Part shown: positions 26,963-35,339 of the stretch, one piece after another
How positions within the stretch are numbered: position 1 is the stretch's first letter
How the letters are laid out: the number at the start of each line of letters is the position of its first letter
Origin: Clostridia bacterium
GTDB taxonomy: Bacteria > Bacillota_A > Clostridia > Christensenellales > Borkfalkiaceae
Reading direction: 5' to 3'
DNA: 64,000 nt
NCBI GenBank assembly: GCA_017462825.1
Contig: JAFTQI010000007.1
Location: 1-64,000 of the forward strand
Notes under the pieces: model-generated
Told to the model about the DNA's origin: nothing
The model's database searches: none
Seen by the model: only the letters and a program-made list of their open reading frames with translations
Program-made: the position numbers and the translations under genes

Positions 26963-27802
26963 TTATATTTTTCTCGTCGGCGCGTTTTGGATTTGCGCGA
27001 ACACGTCCGCGAGCGCTTCGCCGTCGTAATCTTCGATTCTGCCCTCGTCGGCAAGCTTAGAAATGTTTGGATCAAGCGGCATTTGCGCGATTGCAGGTAT
27101 CCCGTACTCGCTCGCAATCGACTTCGCTTTGCTATGCCCGAATATTTCGATTTTCTTACCGCAATCGGGGCACGCGAGATAGCTCATATTCTCAACCAAA
27201 CCAAGCACTGGTACGTTCATCATCGCCGCCATATTCACCGCTTTTTCTACGACCATTTTTACAAGGTCCTGCGGCGTCGACACAATCACGATTCCCGAAA
27301 TCGGAATACTTTGAAAAACGGTCAAAGGTACGTCGCCCGTTCCCGGGGGCATATCGATGAAAAGCAAATCGACATCCTTCCAAATCACGTCCGTCCAAAA
27401 TTGCATGACCGTACCCGAAATCACCATTCCACGCCAAATGACGGGCGAAGTTTCTTCATCTAAAAGCAGATTCATGGAAACCATTTGCATACCCGAAGGC
27501 GAAAGGACGGTGTTGATTCCCTTCTCATCCCCCGTCATACGGTCTTTCACGCCAAACATTTTCGGAATGGAAGGTCCCGTAATATCCGCGTCCATAATCC
27601 CAACCGAAAGCCCCTGTTTTTGCGCAAAAGAGGCAAGCAGGGAGGTGGTGAGCGACTTTCCTACGCCGCCTTTCCCGCTGACAACCCCGATTACTTTTTT
27701 AATAGACGAAGCTTTATGCGGTGCTTTGAGCATACTTTCCTGTTTTCTTGACGAGCAGTCTTTTCCACAGCTCGAGCAATCGTGCGAACACTTATCCGAC
27801 AT
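26963..27802 (-). CDS. mrp: Mrp/NBP35-family iron-sulfur carrier ATPase
   Basis: 279 residues. A Cys-rich N-terminus (CSHDCSSCGKDC, residues 4-15) precedes a deviant Walker A SGKGGVGKS near 43 and MDADITGPS near 70; a C-terminal CPDC pair (about 212-215) binds the bridging cluster. Members assemble or transfer 4Fe-4S clusters. The N-terminal cysteines resemble the Nbp35 type. It has a consensus promoter and diverges from the SRP RNA gene. Confidence 0.92.
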   Translation of the reverse strand: MSDKCSHDCSSCGKDCSSRKQESMLKAPHKASSIKKVIGVVSGKGGVGKSLTTSLLASFAQKQGLSVGIMDADITGPSIPKMFGVKDRMTGDEKGINTVLSPSGMQMVSMNLLLDEETSPVIWRGMVISGTVMQFWTDVIWKDVDLLFIDMPPGTGDVPLTVFQSIPISGIVIVSTPQDLVKMVVEKAVNMAAMMNVPVLGLVENMSYLACPDCGKKIEIFGHSKAKSIASEYGIPAIAQMPLDPNISKLADEGRIEDYDGEALADVFAQIQNAPTRKI

Positions 27803-27857
27803 TTTCTTTTCTCCTTTACGGGCATTGAAAAAAGGTTTTCAACCGCCCAACGTAAAT

Positions 27858-27887
27858 ATTATACCCCTTTTCATTCTTTTTTGTCAA
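27858..27887 (-). promoter_or_regulatory. Promoter of mrp
   Basis: Minus strand: TTGACA (27882-27887), 18-nt spacer, TATAAT (27858-27863). Both hexamers are perfect. The leader is about 50 nt and carries AAAGGAG before the ATG. Confidence 0.85.
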
Positions 27888-27939
27888 CCGTTCGGGCATA
27901 TTTGACAAAATCTTTCACGCAGAAAACACGTAAAAAAGC

Positions 27940-27968
27940 TTGCAATTTCTTTTGAAATGCTATATAAT
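27940..27968 (+). promoter_or_regulatory. Promoter of the SRP RNA gene
   Basis: TTGCAA (27940-27945), 17-nt spacer, TATAAT (27963-27968). The first base of the RNA helix, G27975, is 7 nt after the -10 box, as expected for a start site. Confidence 0.85.
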
Positions 27969-27974
27969 AAATAA

Positions 27975-28250
27975 GCTGCGCGTAGGCGGGGAGTTAGCGG
28001 CACCCTGAATCTGCAATCCGCTATAGCAGAGCTGAATGCCTTTTTAGACGTAGTTTATGGAAGGTTTGCGCGCCGTAAGGAATGTTGATAGTAAGGTCTT
28101 ATGCAACGTAATGCCGTGAACCGTGTCAGGACGGGAACGTAGCAGCACTAAGCGGATGTTTGCGTGTGCCATAAGGTAGCTTTACAGGAGTCACCTGCGG
28201 CGTTTCCGCTTCGGTAAATTGCGGCGACAAAGGATCGCGCAGTTTTTTTA
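27975..28250 (+). ncRNA. ffs: Signal recognition particle RNA, large Bacillus type
   Basis: About 270 nt. The 5' end CTGCGCG (27976-27982) pairs with CGCGCAG (28236-28242), followed by a U-run. The universally conserved helix 8 core is visible as GTCAGGACGGGAACGTAGCAG near 28125-28146, in the form used to bind Ffh. The 5' GAGTTAGCGGCACCC region and the length fit the Alu-domain-containing SRP RNA of Bacillota. It directs membrane and secretory proteins to the translocon. Confidence 0.92.
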
Positions 28251-28270
28251 TTTTTCATAAGAAACGTCCG

Positions 28271-28312
28271 AAGGGGTGCGAAAAACTCGCGTTTTTCGCA
28301 CCCCTTCTTTTA
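28271..28312 (+). terminator. Hairpin terminator between ffs and dinB
   Basis: AAGGGGTGCGAAAAA pairs over 15 bp with TTTTTCGCACCCCTT around CTCGCG and is followed by CTTTTAT. It lies between convergent transcripts (SRP RNA plus strand, dinB minus strand) and may serve both; the ffs gene also has its own U-run at 28243-28255. Confidence 0.75.
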
Positions 28313-28382
28313 TATTCACAGCAGAATCGTTTTTTCTTCCGCCGATAGAAATAGTATCGGCGGATATTCGTTCTTTTATTCC

Positions 28383-29645
28383 TTATTCCCCGTCTAATTT
28401 TGTGGCAGTTTCTTCCTTTTTGCCGCGAATGTCCAAGCCGTTTAGTTTCTCGTCTTCCATTACCACGCCGCGCTGCATACTCGCATACCCATATTTTTCC
28501 CGAATCTTCGCAATCGCACTCTCCGCGCGCTCCCGTTTTTCGTAGCTACCGCTCGTTCCGTCAAGAATACTGTCCAAGGACATTTGCTCGATATGATAAT
28601 CAAACCCCGAAACGCTGATACCGAGCATTCTAACCAGCGTACTCTCAGGGAAATGCCTACAATAAAGCTCGTAGGCTGCTTTTGCAATATCCCCGCAAAG
28701 GGTCGTCGGCGGCACTTTCATTTGACAGGTCGTATCCTGCAATTTATCGTTTCTTACAACGATATGTACCGTGTTCGCCTTACCCACGTCCGCGGCTTTA
28801 AGCCGCGCGGAAACGCTCTCCGCAAGCGCGTAAAACCAACGCTTTACGTCATCGAAACGGAAAATATTTTGTGGCAAAGTCATAGAATTTCCGATGGACT
28901 TTAAATCCGTTTTTTCCTTGACTGCTTTGACAGGTTCTTCATCCTCGCCGCGGGCGTAAACGCGTAACTGCCTACCCCGTTTCCCCAAAAAACGGCTAAC
29001 CATATTTTCGTCGGCATTCGCCAAATCACCGATGGTTTTAATCCCTAATTTATGCAAAGTTTCTTCCGTCGAACGCCCCACGAAAAGAAGTTCGTTTACG
29101 GGCAATTTCCATACGACGGTCTTAAAATTTTTCCGCGTAATTTCCGTGACCGCGTCGGGCTTTTTCAGTTCAGAGGCGAGCTTGGCAAATACCTTATTAA
29201 AACTTACGCCCACTGAGACGGTAAGCCCCAATTCTTCCTTTACCGTCTTTCGGATTTTTTCGGCTATCTCAAAGCCGCTGCCAAACAGCATCGTACTGCC
29301 CGTCATATCGAGCGCACACTCGTCAATGCTGCATTCCTCAATTTGATCGGTGAAACGGCTGTAAATCTCCACAACCTTTTTGGAAAATTTCACGTATTCC
29401 AAGTGATGGGCGCGTACCATTTGCACGTCGGGACACTTGCGCAATGCCGAATATACCGTTTCCGCGGTTTTTATGCCAAGTCTTTTGGCTTCTTCGTTCT
29501 TTGCCAAAACAACCCCGCGCCGTTCTTTGGGGTCGCCGCACACAATCAACGGTTTCCCGCCGAGTTCAGGATTTAGCGCGATTTCTACGGACGCGAAAAA
29601 GTTGTTTAAGTCCGAATGCAAAATGACGCGGTCTTTTTTGTCCAT
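28383..29645 (-). CDS. dinB: DNA polymerase IV (Y family)
   Basis: 420 residues. The palm motifs are HSDLNNFFASVE near residue 9 (metal Asp and steric-gate Phe) and CSIDECALDMT near 104 (catalytic Asp-Glu). Thumb and little-finger domains follow. It does error-prone translesion synthesis. The ATG has GAGGGGAGG upstream. No beta-clamp motif can be assigned with certainty. The 5' flank carries GTACCGTGTACGCGTTGAA, one of the repeated motif variants. Confidence 0.94.
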   Translation of the reverse strand: MDKKDRVILHSDLNNFFASVEIALNPELGGKPLIVCGDPKERRGVVLAKNEEAKRLGIKTAETVYSALRKCPDVQMVRAHHLEYVKFSKKVVEIYSRFTDQIEECSIDECALDMTGSTMLFGSGFEIAEKIRKTVKEELGLTVSVGVSFNKVFAKLASELKKPDAVTEITRKNFKTVVWKLPVNELLFVGRSTEETLHKLGIKTIGDLANADENMVSRFLGKRGRQLRVYARGEDEEPVKAVKEKTDLKSIGNSMTLPQNIFRFDDVKRWFYALAESVSARLKAADVGKANTVHIVVRNDKLQDTTCQMKVPPTTLCGDIAKAAYELYCRHFPESTLVRMLGISVSGFDYHIEQMSLDSILDGTSGSYEKRERAESAIAKIREKYGYASMQRGVVMEDEKLNGLDIRGKKEETATKLDGE

Positions 29646-29695
29646 TTTTCGCCTCCCCTCAAAAATTCAACGCGTACACGGTACGCTCCTTACGC

Positions 29696-30541
29696 TCATT
29701 TCAAAAATTCACTCACCGAATGCGCCGCCACGTTCCCCTCGCCGACCGCTTTGGCGTACTGATACGGTCTACCCGTACAATCTCCTGCTGCATAGCAACC
29801 TTTAAGGTTTGTGGACATATCCCGATTCACCTTTACGTGCCCGTCCTGCATTTCCAACCCGCCAACCAAAACCGCAGGGGAAGTGCAGTCGCGCAAGACG
29901 AACATGCCGTCGATTTCAACAAAAGTTTGCCCGAAATAGACCCGCTCTACCCGTTTTGTGCCGTCAATCTTCGTGGGCATCTTGCGGATAATTTCTATAT
30001 TTTGACGCGCAATTTCCACGCCCTTATACATCGGAATCAAGTACACTTTTTCCGCAATATCGGCAAGATACCCGATTTCATGCTCCAAGCGTTTGCTCGT
30101 GCAAAATACGGCAATCGTTTTGCCCTTATACAAGAACCCGTCGCAAGTCGCGCACGCGCTGACCCCGCGTCCTAAAAAGGTATCCTCTCCGTCGATTTGC
30201 TTGACCGATTCCACTCCGCAAGCAAGGATCACGGTTCTACTTTCGTACATGCCGCCTTGCTGCGTTGCAACCGCGAATTTCTCTTTCATCGCGTACACGC
30301 CTGACGCCTTTTCGTCATTTATCTCAATTTCAGCACTTTCAAGCTGCCTTTTAAGCGCAACAACAAACTCTTTCCCCGTCACGTTTGAAAGACCTGGATA
30401 ATTTTGAATAAGTTCCGCTTTTTCGATTTTCTCGCTCAGTTCTTTCGAACCGAATATCAGCGCGGTCTTGCCGTTCGCCTTTAAGGTAAGCGCGGCGGAA
30501 ATCCCCGCCACGCCGCTGCCGATAATAATACAGTCCACCAT
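29696..30541 (-). CDS. Thioredoxin-reductase-like flavoprotein
   Basis: 281 residues. N-terminal FAD site IIIGSGVAGISAALTLKANG (residues 5-24), redox pair CATCDGFLYKGK near 131-142 and a C-terminal FAD motif GCYAAGDCTG near 245. This is the low-molecular-weight thioredoxin reductase fold with the CxxC disulfide. No thioredoxin gene is adjacent. The NADPH-binding motif between the two halves is not the usual GGGxSA (ICFCTSKRLEHE-like region), so the electron donor may be ferredoxin or another cofactor, as in ferredoxin-type thioredoxin reductases of clostridia. Confidence 0.85.
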   Translation of the reverse strand: MVDCIIIGSGVAGISAALTLKANGKTALIFGSKELSEKIEKAELIQNYPGLSNVTGKEFVVALKRQLESAEIEINDEKASGVYAMKEKFAVATQQGGMYESRTVILACGVESVKQIDGEDTFLGRGVSACATCDGFLYKGKTIAVFCTSKRLEHEIGYLADIAEKVYLIPMYKGVEIARQNIEIIRKMPTKIDGTKRVERVYFGQTFVEIDGMFVLRDCTSPAVLVGGLEMQDGHVKVNRDMSTNLKGCYAAGDCTGRPYQYAKAVGEGNVAAHSVSEFLK

Positions 30542-30617
30542 AACGTACTCCTTATGGATTAGTATAGCATATTTCGTTAAAAATAGTCGTTAGGAAATAG
30601 AAGTCCTCTTTTAAGCT

Positions 30618-31058
30618 TCAAATCAGGGCAACAAGTGCAAAACCGACAATAAAACCGATGATTACCGAAAAGATAATAATCGGCGCGCCTTTTTTCGTGC
30701 CTTCTTCGCGATTTTTCAAGACTTCTTCGTCCGTGACCCCGTCAAAACGGAAAGCATTGCCGTTGAAAAGGTTAAAGCGCGGTCTACCGCTGAGCGACAC
30801 GTCCTCCTCTCCTTCGGGGACATTGAAAAATTCGTTGCAATAGCCTTTACTTAATTTATCGGCAATAACAAACACTTTCATGGCGTTATTTCCGATCTCG
30901 AAAGTTTTTTCTTCGCCGTTTTTTATATCGCCGAGCTTACGGCAAGGCACGCCGTTGATTTGCAATTCGGGCGCAGTTTCGTCCTCTACGTACACTTTCA
31001 TTTTCATCAAACAGCCCACAAAAGATTTTTCTCTTTTAATTGTTAATTTACGCATCAT
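30618..31058 (-). CDS. Small protein with C-terminal membrane anchor
   Basis: About 146 residues from ATG 31058; the next codon is also ATG and is 7 nt from the GGAG, so either may be used. A beta-rich, soluble N-terminal part (MRKLTIKREKSFVGCLMKMK) is followed by one membrane segment at the end (IIIFSVIIGFIVGFALVALI). The soluble part looks like a small DUF2846-type domain, but this is weak. Neighbours give no clue. No terminator was seen downstream. Confidence 0.65.
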   Translation of the reverse strand: MMRKLTIKREKSFVGCLMKMKVYVEDETAPELQINGVPCRKLGDIKNGEEKTFEIGNNAMKVFVIADKLSKGYCNEFFNVPEGEEDVSLSGRPRFNLFNGNAFRFDGVTDEEVLKNREEGTKKGAPIIIFSVIIGFIVGFALVALI

Positions 31059-31191
31059 AGTTCTCCTTTTGAGTATTTTTAATATTATAACATAAAAAAG
31101 CAATTCCGTCAATAACAAAATAGAATTTCCATACGGCACAAAGGTCCTAAAAGCTTTTTTGAAAAAAGTTTATAAAAGAGTATAAAAACGC

Positions 31192-31220
31192 TTGCCAAAT
31201 GCAAGAATTTTTGATAAAAT
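31192..31220 (+). promoter_or_regulatory. Promoter of tRNA-Gln
   Basis: TTGCCA (31192-31197), 17-nt spacer, TAAAAT (31215-31220); the tRNA begins at 31253. Confidence 0.65.
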
Positions 31221-31252
31221 AACGCAAGTAAAAGGAATTAAAATTCACAAAT

Positions 31253-31327
31253 TGGGGCGTCGCCAAGCGGTAAGGCAACGGACTCTGACTCCGTCATTCG
31301 GGTGTTCGAATCACTTCGCCCCAGCCA
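31253..31327 (+). tRNA. tRNA-Gln (CTG)
   Basis: Acceptor TGGGGCG pairs with CGCCCCA; anticodon stem ACGGA/TCCGT with loop CTCTGAC gives CTG; T loop GTTCGAATC; discriminator G; CCA encoded at 31325-31327. A solitary plus-strand gene with its own promoter. Its 3' end recurs in the following 400 nt. Confidence 0.96.
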
Positions 31328-31334
31328 ATCTATG

Positions 31335-31424
31335 AGCTATCCGAACACATAAAAGCGTGTTCGGATAGCTGCTTAAATGGGCAGCCAAACAAAACGGACC
31401 ACCAAACGGTGGTCCGTTTTGTTT
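31335..31424 (+). repeat. Two long perfect hairpins after tRNA-Gln
   Basis: Hairpin 1: AGCTATCCGAACAC pairs over 14 bp with its complement (31335-31348 / 31357-31370). Hairpin 2: 17 bp (31387-31403 / 31408-31424), sequence AAACAAAACGGACCACC, loop AAAC. Hairpin 2 ends in a T-rich arm and may end the tRNA transcript. No gene is visible from 31328 to 31723; further small inverted repeats follow (CGTTTTGC-GAGA-GCAAAACG near 31470). Confidence 0.7.
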
Positions 31425-31550
31425 TGTCCGAGTACTTTTGCGAAGTGATTCGAGGGTGGGATCCGTTTTGCGAGAGCAAAACGCTTTGCCTTACGAAACT
31501 TTAATTAAGCTACACTCGTCGGCAAAGGACGACGTTGATAACGTCGGAGC

Positions 31551-31590
31551 GGGGCGCGCCGCTAAAGGCGAGAATCACTTCGCCCCAGCC
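31551..31590 (+). pseudogene. Collapsed tRNA-Gln relic
   Basis: GGGGCG followed by CGCC, GCTAAAGGCG and then GAATCACTTCGCCCCAGCC. The last 19 nt are identical to the 3' end of tRNA-Gln (31308-31326), and GGGGCG can pair with CGCCCC as in the acceptor stem. The anticodon arm is absent. Further fragments are an inverted GCGAAGTGATTCGA at 31440-31453 and a direct ACTTCGCCCCAGC at 31693-31705. Decay of tandem tRNA copies or repeated use as an integration target would both leave this pattern. Confidence 0.65.
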
Positions 31591-31723
31591 TTCCTTGTCG
31601 GGTGGGCGGGCTAAGAAGCAAGAAGCTTTGCTTGAAACCAGCAAACGCCCTATCCTTGCCGACGACGCCTTGACGGCAACGCCGTCAATAAAACTTCGCC
31701 CCAGCACATGCCTTCATTCTCTC

Positions 31724-31751
31724 TTGACAATAGAGAAAAATACAGTATAAT
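31724..31751 (+). promoter_or_regulatory. Promoter of the acyltransferase pseudogene
   Basis: TTGACA (31724-31729), 16-nt spacer, TATAAT (31746-31751), with AAAGGAAG before ATG 31785. The expression signals are intact although the reading frame is not. Confidence 0.75.
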
Positions 31752-31784
31752 CTTTACAATAAATCTATAAAGGAAGCGTTTTGT

Positions 31785-32656
31785 ATGCGGAATTATTTGC
31801 TCACCTTTTTTAAGGAATTTGAATACGAAGAAACCGATCGTCATCAGTTGCTCTGCGCCTACGATACCATTTGCAATAATACCGCGGCAAACGAGCTTCT
31901 CACGGGCGCACTTGCAGCCTATGACGAAAATTTCGCGCTTGATTATCAAGAAAAATCTTGAATCCTTCGAAAAAAATCGCCGCTTACACAAACCTGCATC
32001 CCTACACCGTAGATTTACTGCTTTTTATTTGTCTAACCAAGTGCTTAAAAGCACTCTATACCGCGCAGGGCTTGAATTTACAAATTTATCGGGATAGCGT
32101 ACTCGATCTCAAATGGAAATTAAACGAATGCAAGCTCGTGAAAAATATTTGCGGTTCGTTTGTCGCCGCTTGGTTTCCAGGTTTTTTTCAATCTAACGAG
32201 ATTCGCGCTTGGCAGACTGCAATTCGAGCTAATCCCCCTGCCCTTTAATTACGAGAAAAACGGACTCAAACTCGAAAAAGGAAAAACAGTCATCAACGTA
32301 CACATTCCGCGCACAGGCACGCCTATGGACAAGGAAAGCTGTGACGATTCGTATGCGCGAGCAAACGCGTTTTTCAAACCCCAAACGGGCGAAAATACAG
32401 TATTTTTCTGCAATTCTTGGTCTTACACCCCGAAAATAAGCATATTTTCTCCCCGCGCACCAACGCCTATCGTTTCTTCTTCGAATACGACGTAGTGGAG
32501 TGGCACGATAATAACGGCGAAGACCTTTGGCGTTTGTTTGACACCGACGAAAAAGACCCCACCAAACTGCCGACAAACAGTTCTCTTCGACTTGCTTTTT
32601 TGGAACACCTTCAAAGGGGCGGTAAAGTGGGCTGCGGACTTGGGATTAAACTTTAA
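31785..32656 (+). pseudogene. Frameshifted acyltransferase-like gene (DUF5596-like)
   Basis: Four consecutive pieces in changing frames read as one protein: MRNYLLTFFKEFEYEETDRH from 31785; HPYTVDLLLFICLTKCLKAL near 31990; LTRFALGRLQFELIPLPF and INVHIPRTGTPMDKESCDDS near 32180-32350; and FSPRTNAYRFFFEYDVVEWH to the stop at 32656. Together they follow, from memory, the acyltransferase-domain (DUF5596) family of clostridia, whose members carry GSFVAPWFAGFFRLTRFALG-like and HIPRTG motifs. Frames change near A5 and A7 runs at about 31950-31975, a T7 run near 32180, and about 32420. A recent pseudogene is likelier than sequencing error because the neighbours are intact. Confidence 0.8.
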
Positions 32657-32736
32657 CCGCTCAACTCCCCACCTTGCAATCACGCAAAAGCCGTACTTTT
32701 TGTTAAAATTCCCTACGGAATAGTAAAAATTCCGCA

Positions 32737-32766
32737 TTGCGCGACCGTGATTTATTATGGTACAAT
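32737..32766 (+). promoter_or_regulatory. Promoter of the metallophosphoesterase gene
   Basis: TTGCGC (32737-32742), 18-nt spacer, TACAAT (32761-32766) with an extended TGG before it. The ATG at 32796 has GGAGAAGGCC upstream. Confidence 0.55.
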
Positions 32767-32795
32767 ATTTTTAAAATAAAAATATGGAGAAGGCC

Positions 32796-34577
32796 ATGAA
32801 AAACTTTACAACAAAATTAGTTTCCGGCATTATTGTTACGGCGGCGTTGCTTACGTCTGTCGGTTGCGGCGGTGGGGCTCACAAACACGATTTTTCCATA
32901 AAAAATCTCTCCGAGCAATATTTTGCTGGCGAGGCGACCTGCTGCAAAGCCGCTTCTTATTACTACACTTGCGAATGCGGCGAGATAAGCGAAGAAGTCT
33001 TTTACGTCGGTGCTATGCTTTCGCACGATTTCAGTGCGGAAGTAGTTTCCTCCGAATATTTAAAGCAAGAGGCAACCTGCCAAAAGGGCGCGGAGTATTA
33101 TAAATCCTGCGTTATGTGCGGCAATAGAACCTATAAGACTTTCTTTACGGACGAACTCGGCAATCACAGCTACGTGGAAGAAAACCCCGATGGAAAGTAT
33201 CTTAAAGCAGAAGCCACGCATTCAAGCGCACCCGAATATTATAAATCTTGCGTATGCGGCGCGGTTGGTACGGAAACTTTCTTCTACGGCGAAACGTTGA
33301 AAGAATACTCCAAAGAAGAAAAAGTACCTTACACCCCCACTTCGCTTACGGTTACCTTGTACGATACGGCAAGCTTAACCTACGGATTCACGTATAACAC
33401 AAGTTCCGAACCCTTGCGCCCTGTAATTCAAATCGCTACGGGTACAAGTCTTACCGATTACAAAGAATACCCCGCAACGGTTGAAAAGGCGTCTTCCTAT
33501 GCAACGAGCGGAACTCCTTCGGAAAACACTTCCCCTGACGATGAAAACATCGAATACTATATCGTAAAAGCGGAAGTTCCCTTAACCGTAAACACGACCT
33601 ACACCTATCGCGCGTACGATAAATACGTAGATATCGGCACAGAGCTTTCGACCTTTACGACGAGCGATCCCACAGCGACGAAATTCAGTTTTGCGCACGT
33701 AAGCGACTCGCAAATGTCGACGAGTCAGGGTACGGCGTTTGCAAACGTACTTTCCAAAGTTGTTCCAAATAACGATTTCATTTTACATACAGGCGACGTC
33801 GTGGAATACTCGAAATACGAATATCAATGGACGGATATGTTGCATACGAATTTCGAATATTTATCGAAGATTCCAATGATGGCGATTTCAGGCAACCACG
33901 AAACGACGTATAGAAACGGCGCCAACGAAACGTATAAGCATTTCCATAATAATATCCCTCAGCAAAACACTCTTTCCGGCTATTATTACAGCTTTACCTA
34001 CGGCAACGCGAAATTCATTATGTTGAACACCAACCGTTTGATCGGTAATAAACTGACGGCAGACCAATACGATTGGCTAGTAGACGAACTTGAAAACAAT
34101 ACGGCTACTTGGACGTTCGTTGCATTGCACAACCCGTTATATTCCGCAGGCGAGTGGGGTTCAAATCCTGAGAAAAACAGCATTTCTCTTACCCTTCAAG
34201 AACAGTTACAAGGCATTTTTGCCGAGTATGGAGTAGACGTCGTATTGCAAGGTCACGACCACCTCGTTTCCCGCACCTTGCCCATCAATGCAAACGGCGA
34301 AACTGTGCAGGAATCTTTCAAAACCATTGACGGTGTATCCTATTCCATCGATCCGCATGGCGTGCTCTACGTAATGAACGGTCCTGCCGGTACCCAAACG
34401 CGCACTCCTAACGAAAATTATGACCCGTCCCTTTATAAATACGCGCTTGGTTCGAAATCCTGCTCTTGGGCAAACTTCTCCATCGACGGCAATAAATTGA
34501 CGGTAAACGCGCAATATGCTGACGGCGATCACATCAAAACCTACCAAACGTGGGGCATTGTCAAAGAAAATGCGTAA
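32796..34577 (+). CDS. Secreted metallophosphoesterase with Cys-rich repeats
   Basis: 593 residues from ATG 32796 (MKNFTTKLVSGIIV). A signal peptide ends in a lipobox-like TSVGC, so it is probably a lipoprotein. Residues about 30-165 hold three repeats of the type EATC..A.YYKSC.CG...F (for example EATCQKGAEYYKSCVMCG), likely small metal- or disulfide-bound modules. A fibronectin/purple-phosphatase-like beta domain (about 185-295) precedes the calcineurin-type domain: FAHVSDSQ, FILHTGDVVE, ISGNHETT, VALHNPLYS and LQGHDHLVSR. It probably hydrolyses phosphoesters at the cell surface. Confidence 0.9.
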   Translation: MKNFTTKLVSGIIVTAALLTSVGCGGGAHKHDFSIKNLSEQYFAGEATCCKAASYYYTCECGEISEEVFYVGAMLSHDFSAEVVSSEYLKQEATCQKGAEYYKSCVMCGNRTYKTFFTDELGNHSYVEENPDGKYLKAEATHSSAPEYYKSCVCGAVGTETFFYGETLKEYSKEEKVPYTPTSLTVTLYDTASLTYGFTYNTSSEPLRPVIQIATGTSLTDYKEYPATVEKASSYATSGTPSENTSPDDENIEYYIVKAEVPLTVNTTYTYRAYDKYVDIGTELSTFTTSDPTATKFSFAHVSDSQMSTSQGTAFANVLSKVVPNNDFILHTGDVVEYSKYEYQWTDMLHTNFEYLSKIPMMAISGNHETTYRNGANETYKHFHNNIPQQNTLSGYYYSFTYGNAKFIMLNTNRLIGNKLTADQYDWLVDELENNTATWTFVALHNPLYSAGEWGSNPEKNSISLTLQEQLQGIFAEYGVDVVLQGHDHLVSRTLPINANGETVQESFKTIDGVSYSIDPHGVLYVMNGPAGTQTRTPNENYDPSLYKYALGSKSCSWANFSIDGNKLTVNAQYADGDHIKTYQTWGIVKENA

Positions 34578-34634
34578 ATAACCCTCTGGTAATGACGTAA
34601 ATACATACCAGTTTTTACAAACCCAAAAAACAGC

Positions 34635-34672
34635 AAGCCGCGATTGCCTTTGCAATCGCGGCTTATTTTTTC
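34635..34672 (+). terminator. Terminator of the metallophosphoesterase gene
   Basis: AAGCCGCGATTGC pairs over 13 bp with GCAATCGCGGCTT around a 4-nt loop and is followed by ATTTTTTCT. Confidence 0.92.
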
Positions 34673-34753
34673 TAATATTTTCCCTTTTTCGACCTTTTTT
34701 TCTAAGAAGCGCTAACCCCTTTTTGTTATACTAGACAAAAAAAGGAGGATACC

Positions 34754-35320
34754 GTGTACTTATCCGAGCTTGAAAACAAACCCTTAATGCTACGCTTTTC
34801 GCCCCGCGGCATTTGTCGCGGCGTGGGCATTTCCCCCAAAACATTTTCCGTCAAATATTTGCTTTGCGCCAGTCTTTCGAATGCAACGAAAAACGCCGAC
34901 TTTTGCCTGCCGCTACAAGCGGTGGAAAGTATCGACGAAAGCATTCTCCTTTCTAGACTTCGCCCTGCCTTTCCCAAAAACTGCATAAGACTTTTTCTCG
35001 GCTTACCCGTTTTTTCGCAAGACGGGGTATATCTTGGAAAAATCGAGGACGTAAAACTCGACGGCTTTATCGCCACCAAGCTTTTCACCGATCAAAAGGA
35101 AACCTATCCCATCAGCTCGGTTATTGCTTGTTCCGATGCAGTCATTTTACGCAAAAGTGCCCCTTTCCCACTCGGTCAATCCGTACCTGCCCCCGTCCTT
35201 TCTCTAATCAACGGCAAAAAAGACGGACTTGTAACCAAACCCCTTTTGCGCGCGGCAATCCAAAAAGGCGCACTCGTTTCACTCACGCTCTCCTTACCGC
35301 CTTTTTCCTTAGGTGGTTAG
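34754..35320 (+). CDS. PRC-barrel-like protein
   Basis: 188 residues starting at GTG 34754, chosen because AAAGGAGG lies 6 nt upstream. Residues about 76-130 (LFLGLPVFSQDGVYLGKIED followed by VKLDGFIATKLF) look like a PRC-barrel domain, as in RimM C-termini and YlmC/YmxH sporulation-related proteins. The N-terminal 75 residues contain RGICRGVGISPKTFSVKYLL, which resembles a second, degenerate barrel. No membrane segment. Function unknown; the YlmC-like comparison is an inference. Confidence 0.65.
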   Translation: MYLSELENKPLMLRFSPRGICRGVGISPKTFSVKYLLCASLSNATKNADFCLPLQAVESIDESILLSRLRPAFPKNCIRLFLGLPVFSQDGVYLGKIEDVKLDGFIATKLFTDQKETYPISSVIACSDAVILRKSAPFPLGQSVPAPVLSLINGKKDGLVTKPLLRAAIQKGALVSLTLSLPPFSLGG

Positions 35321-35339
35321 AATTATTTACTCAAGTTGC

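Noticed and set aside
31510..31707. 65-residue minus-strand ORF among the tRNA-Gln relics
   Set aside because: Its sequence is explained by tRNA fragments and inverted repeats rather than coding signal.
31650..31991. 113-residue minus-strand ORF over the pseudogene start
   Set aside because: It overlaps the pseudogene promoter and start and a tRNA relic; no ribosome site.
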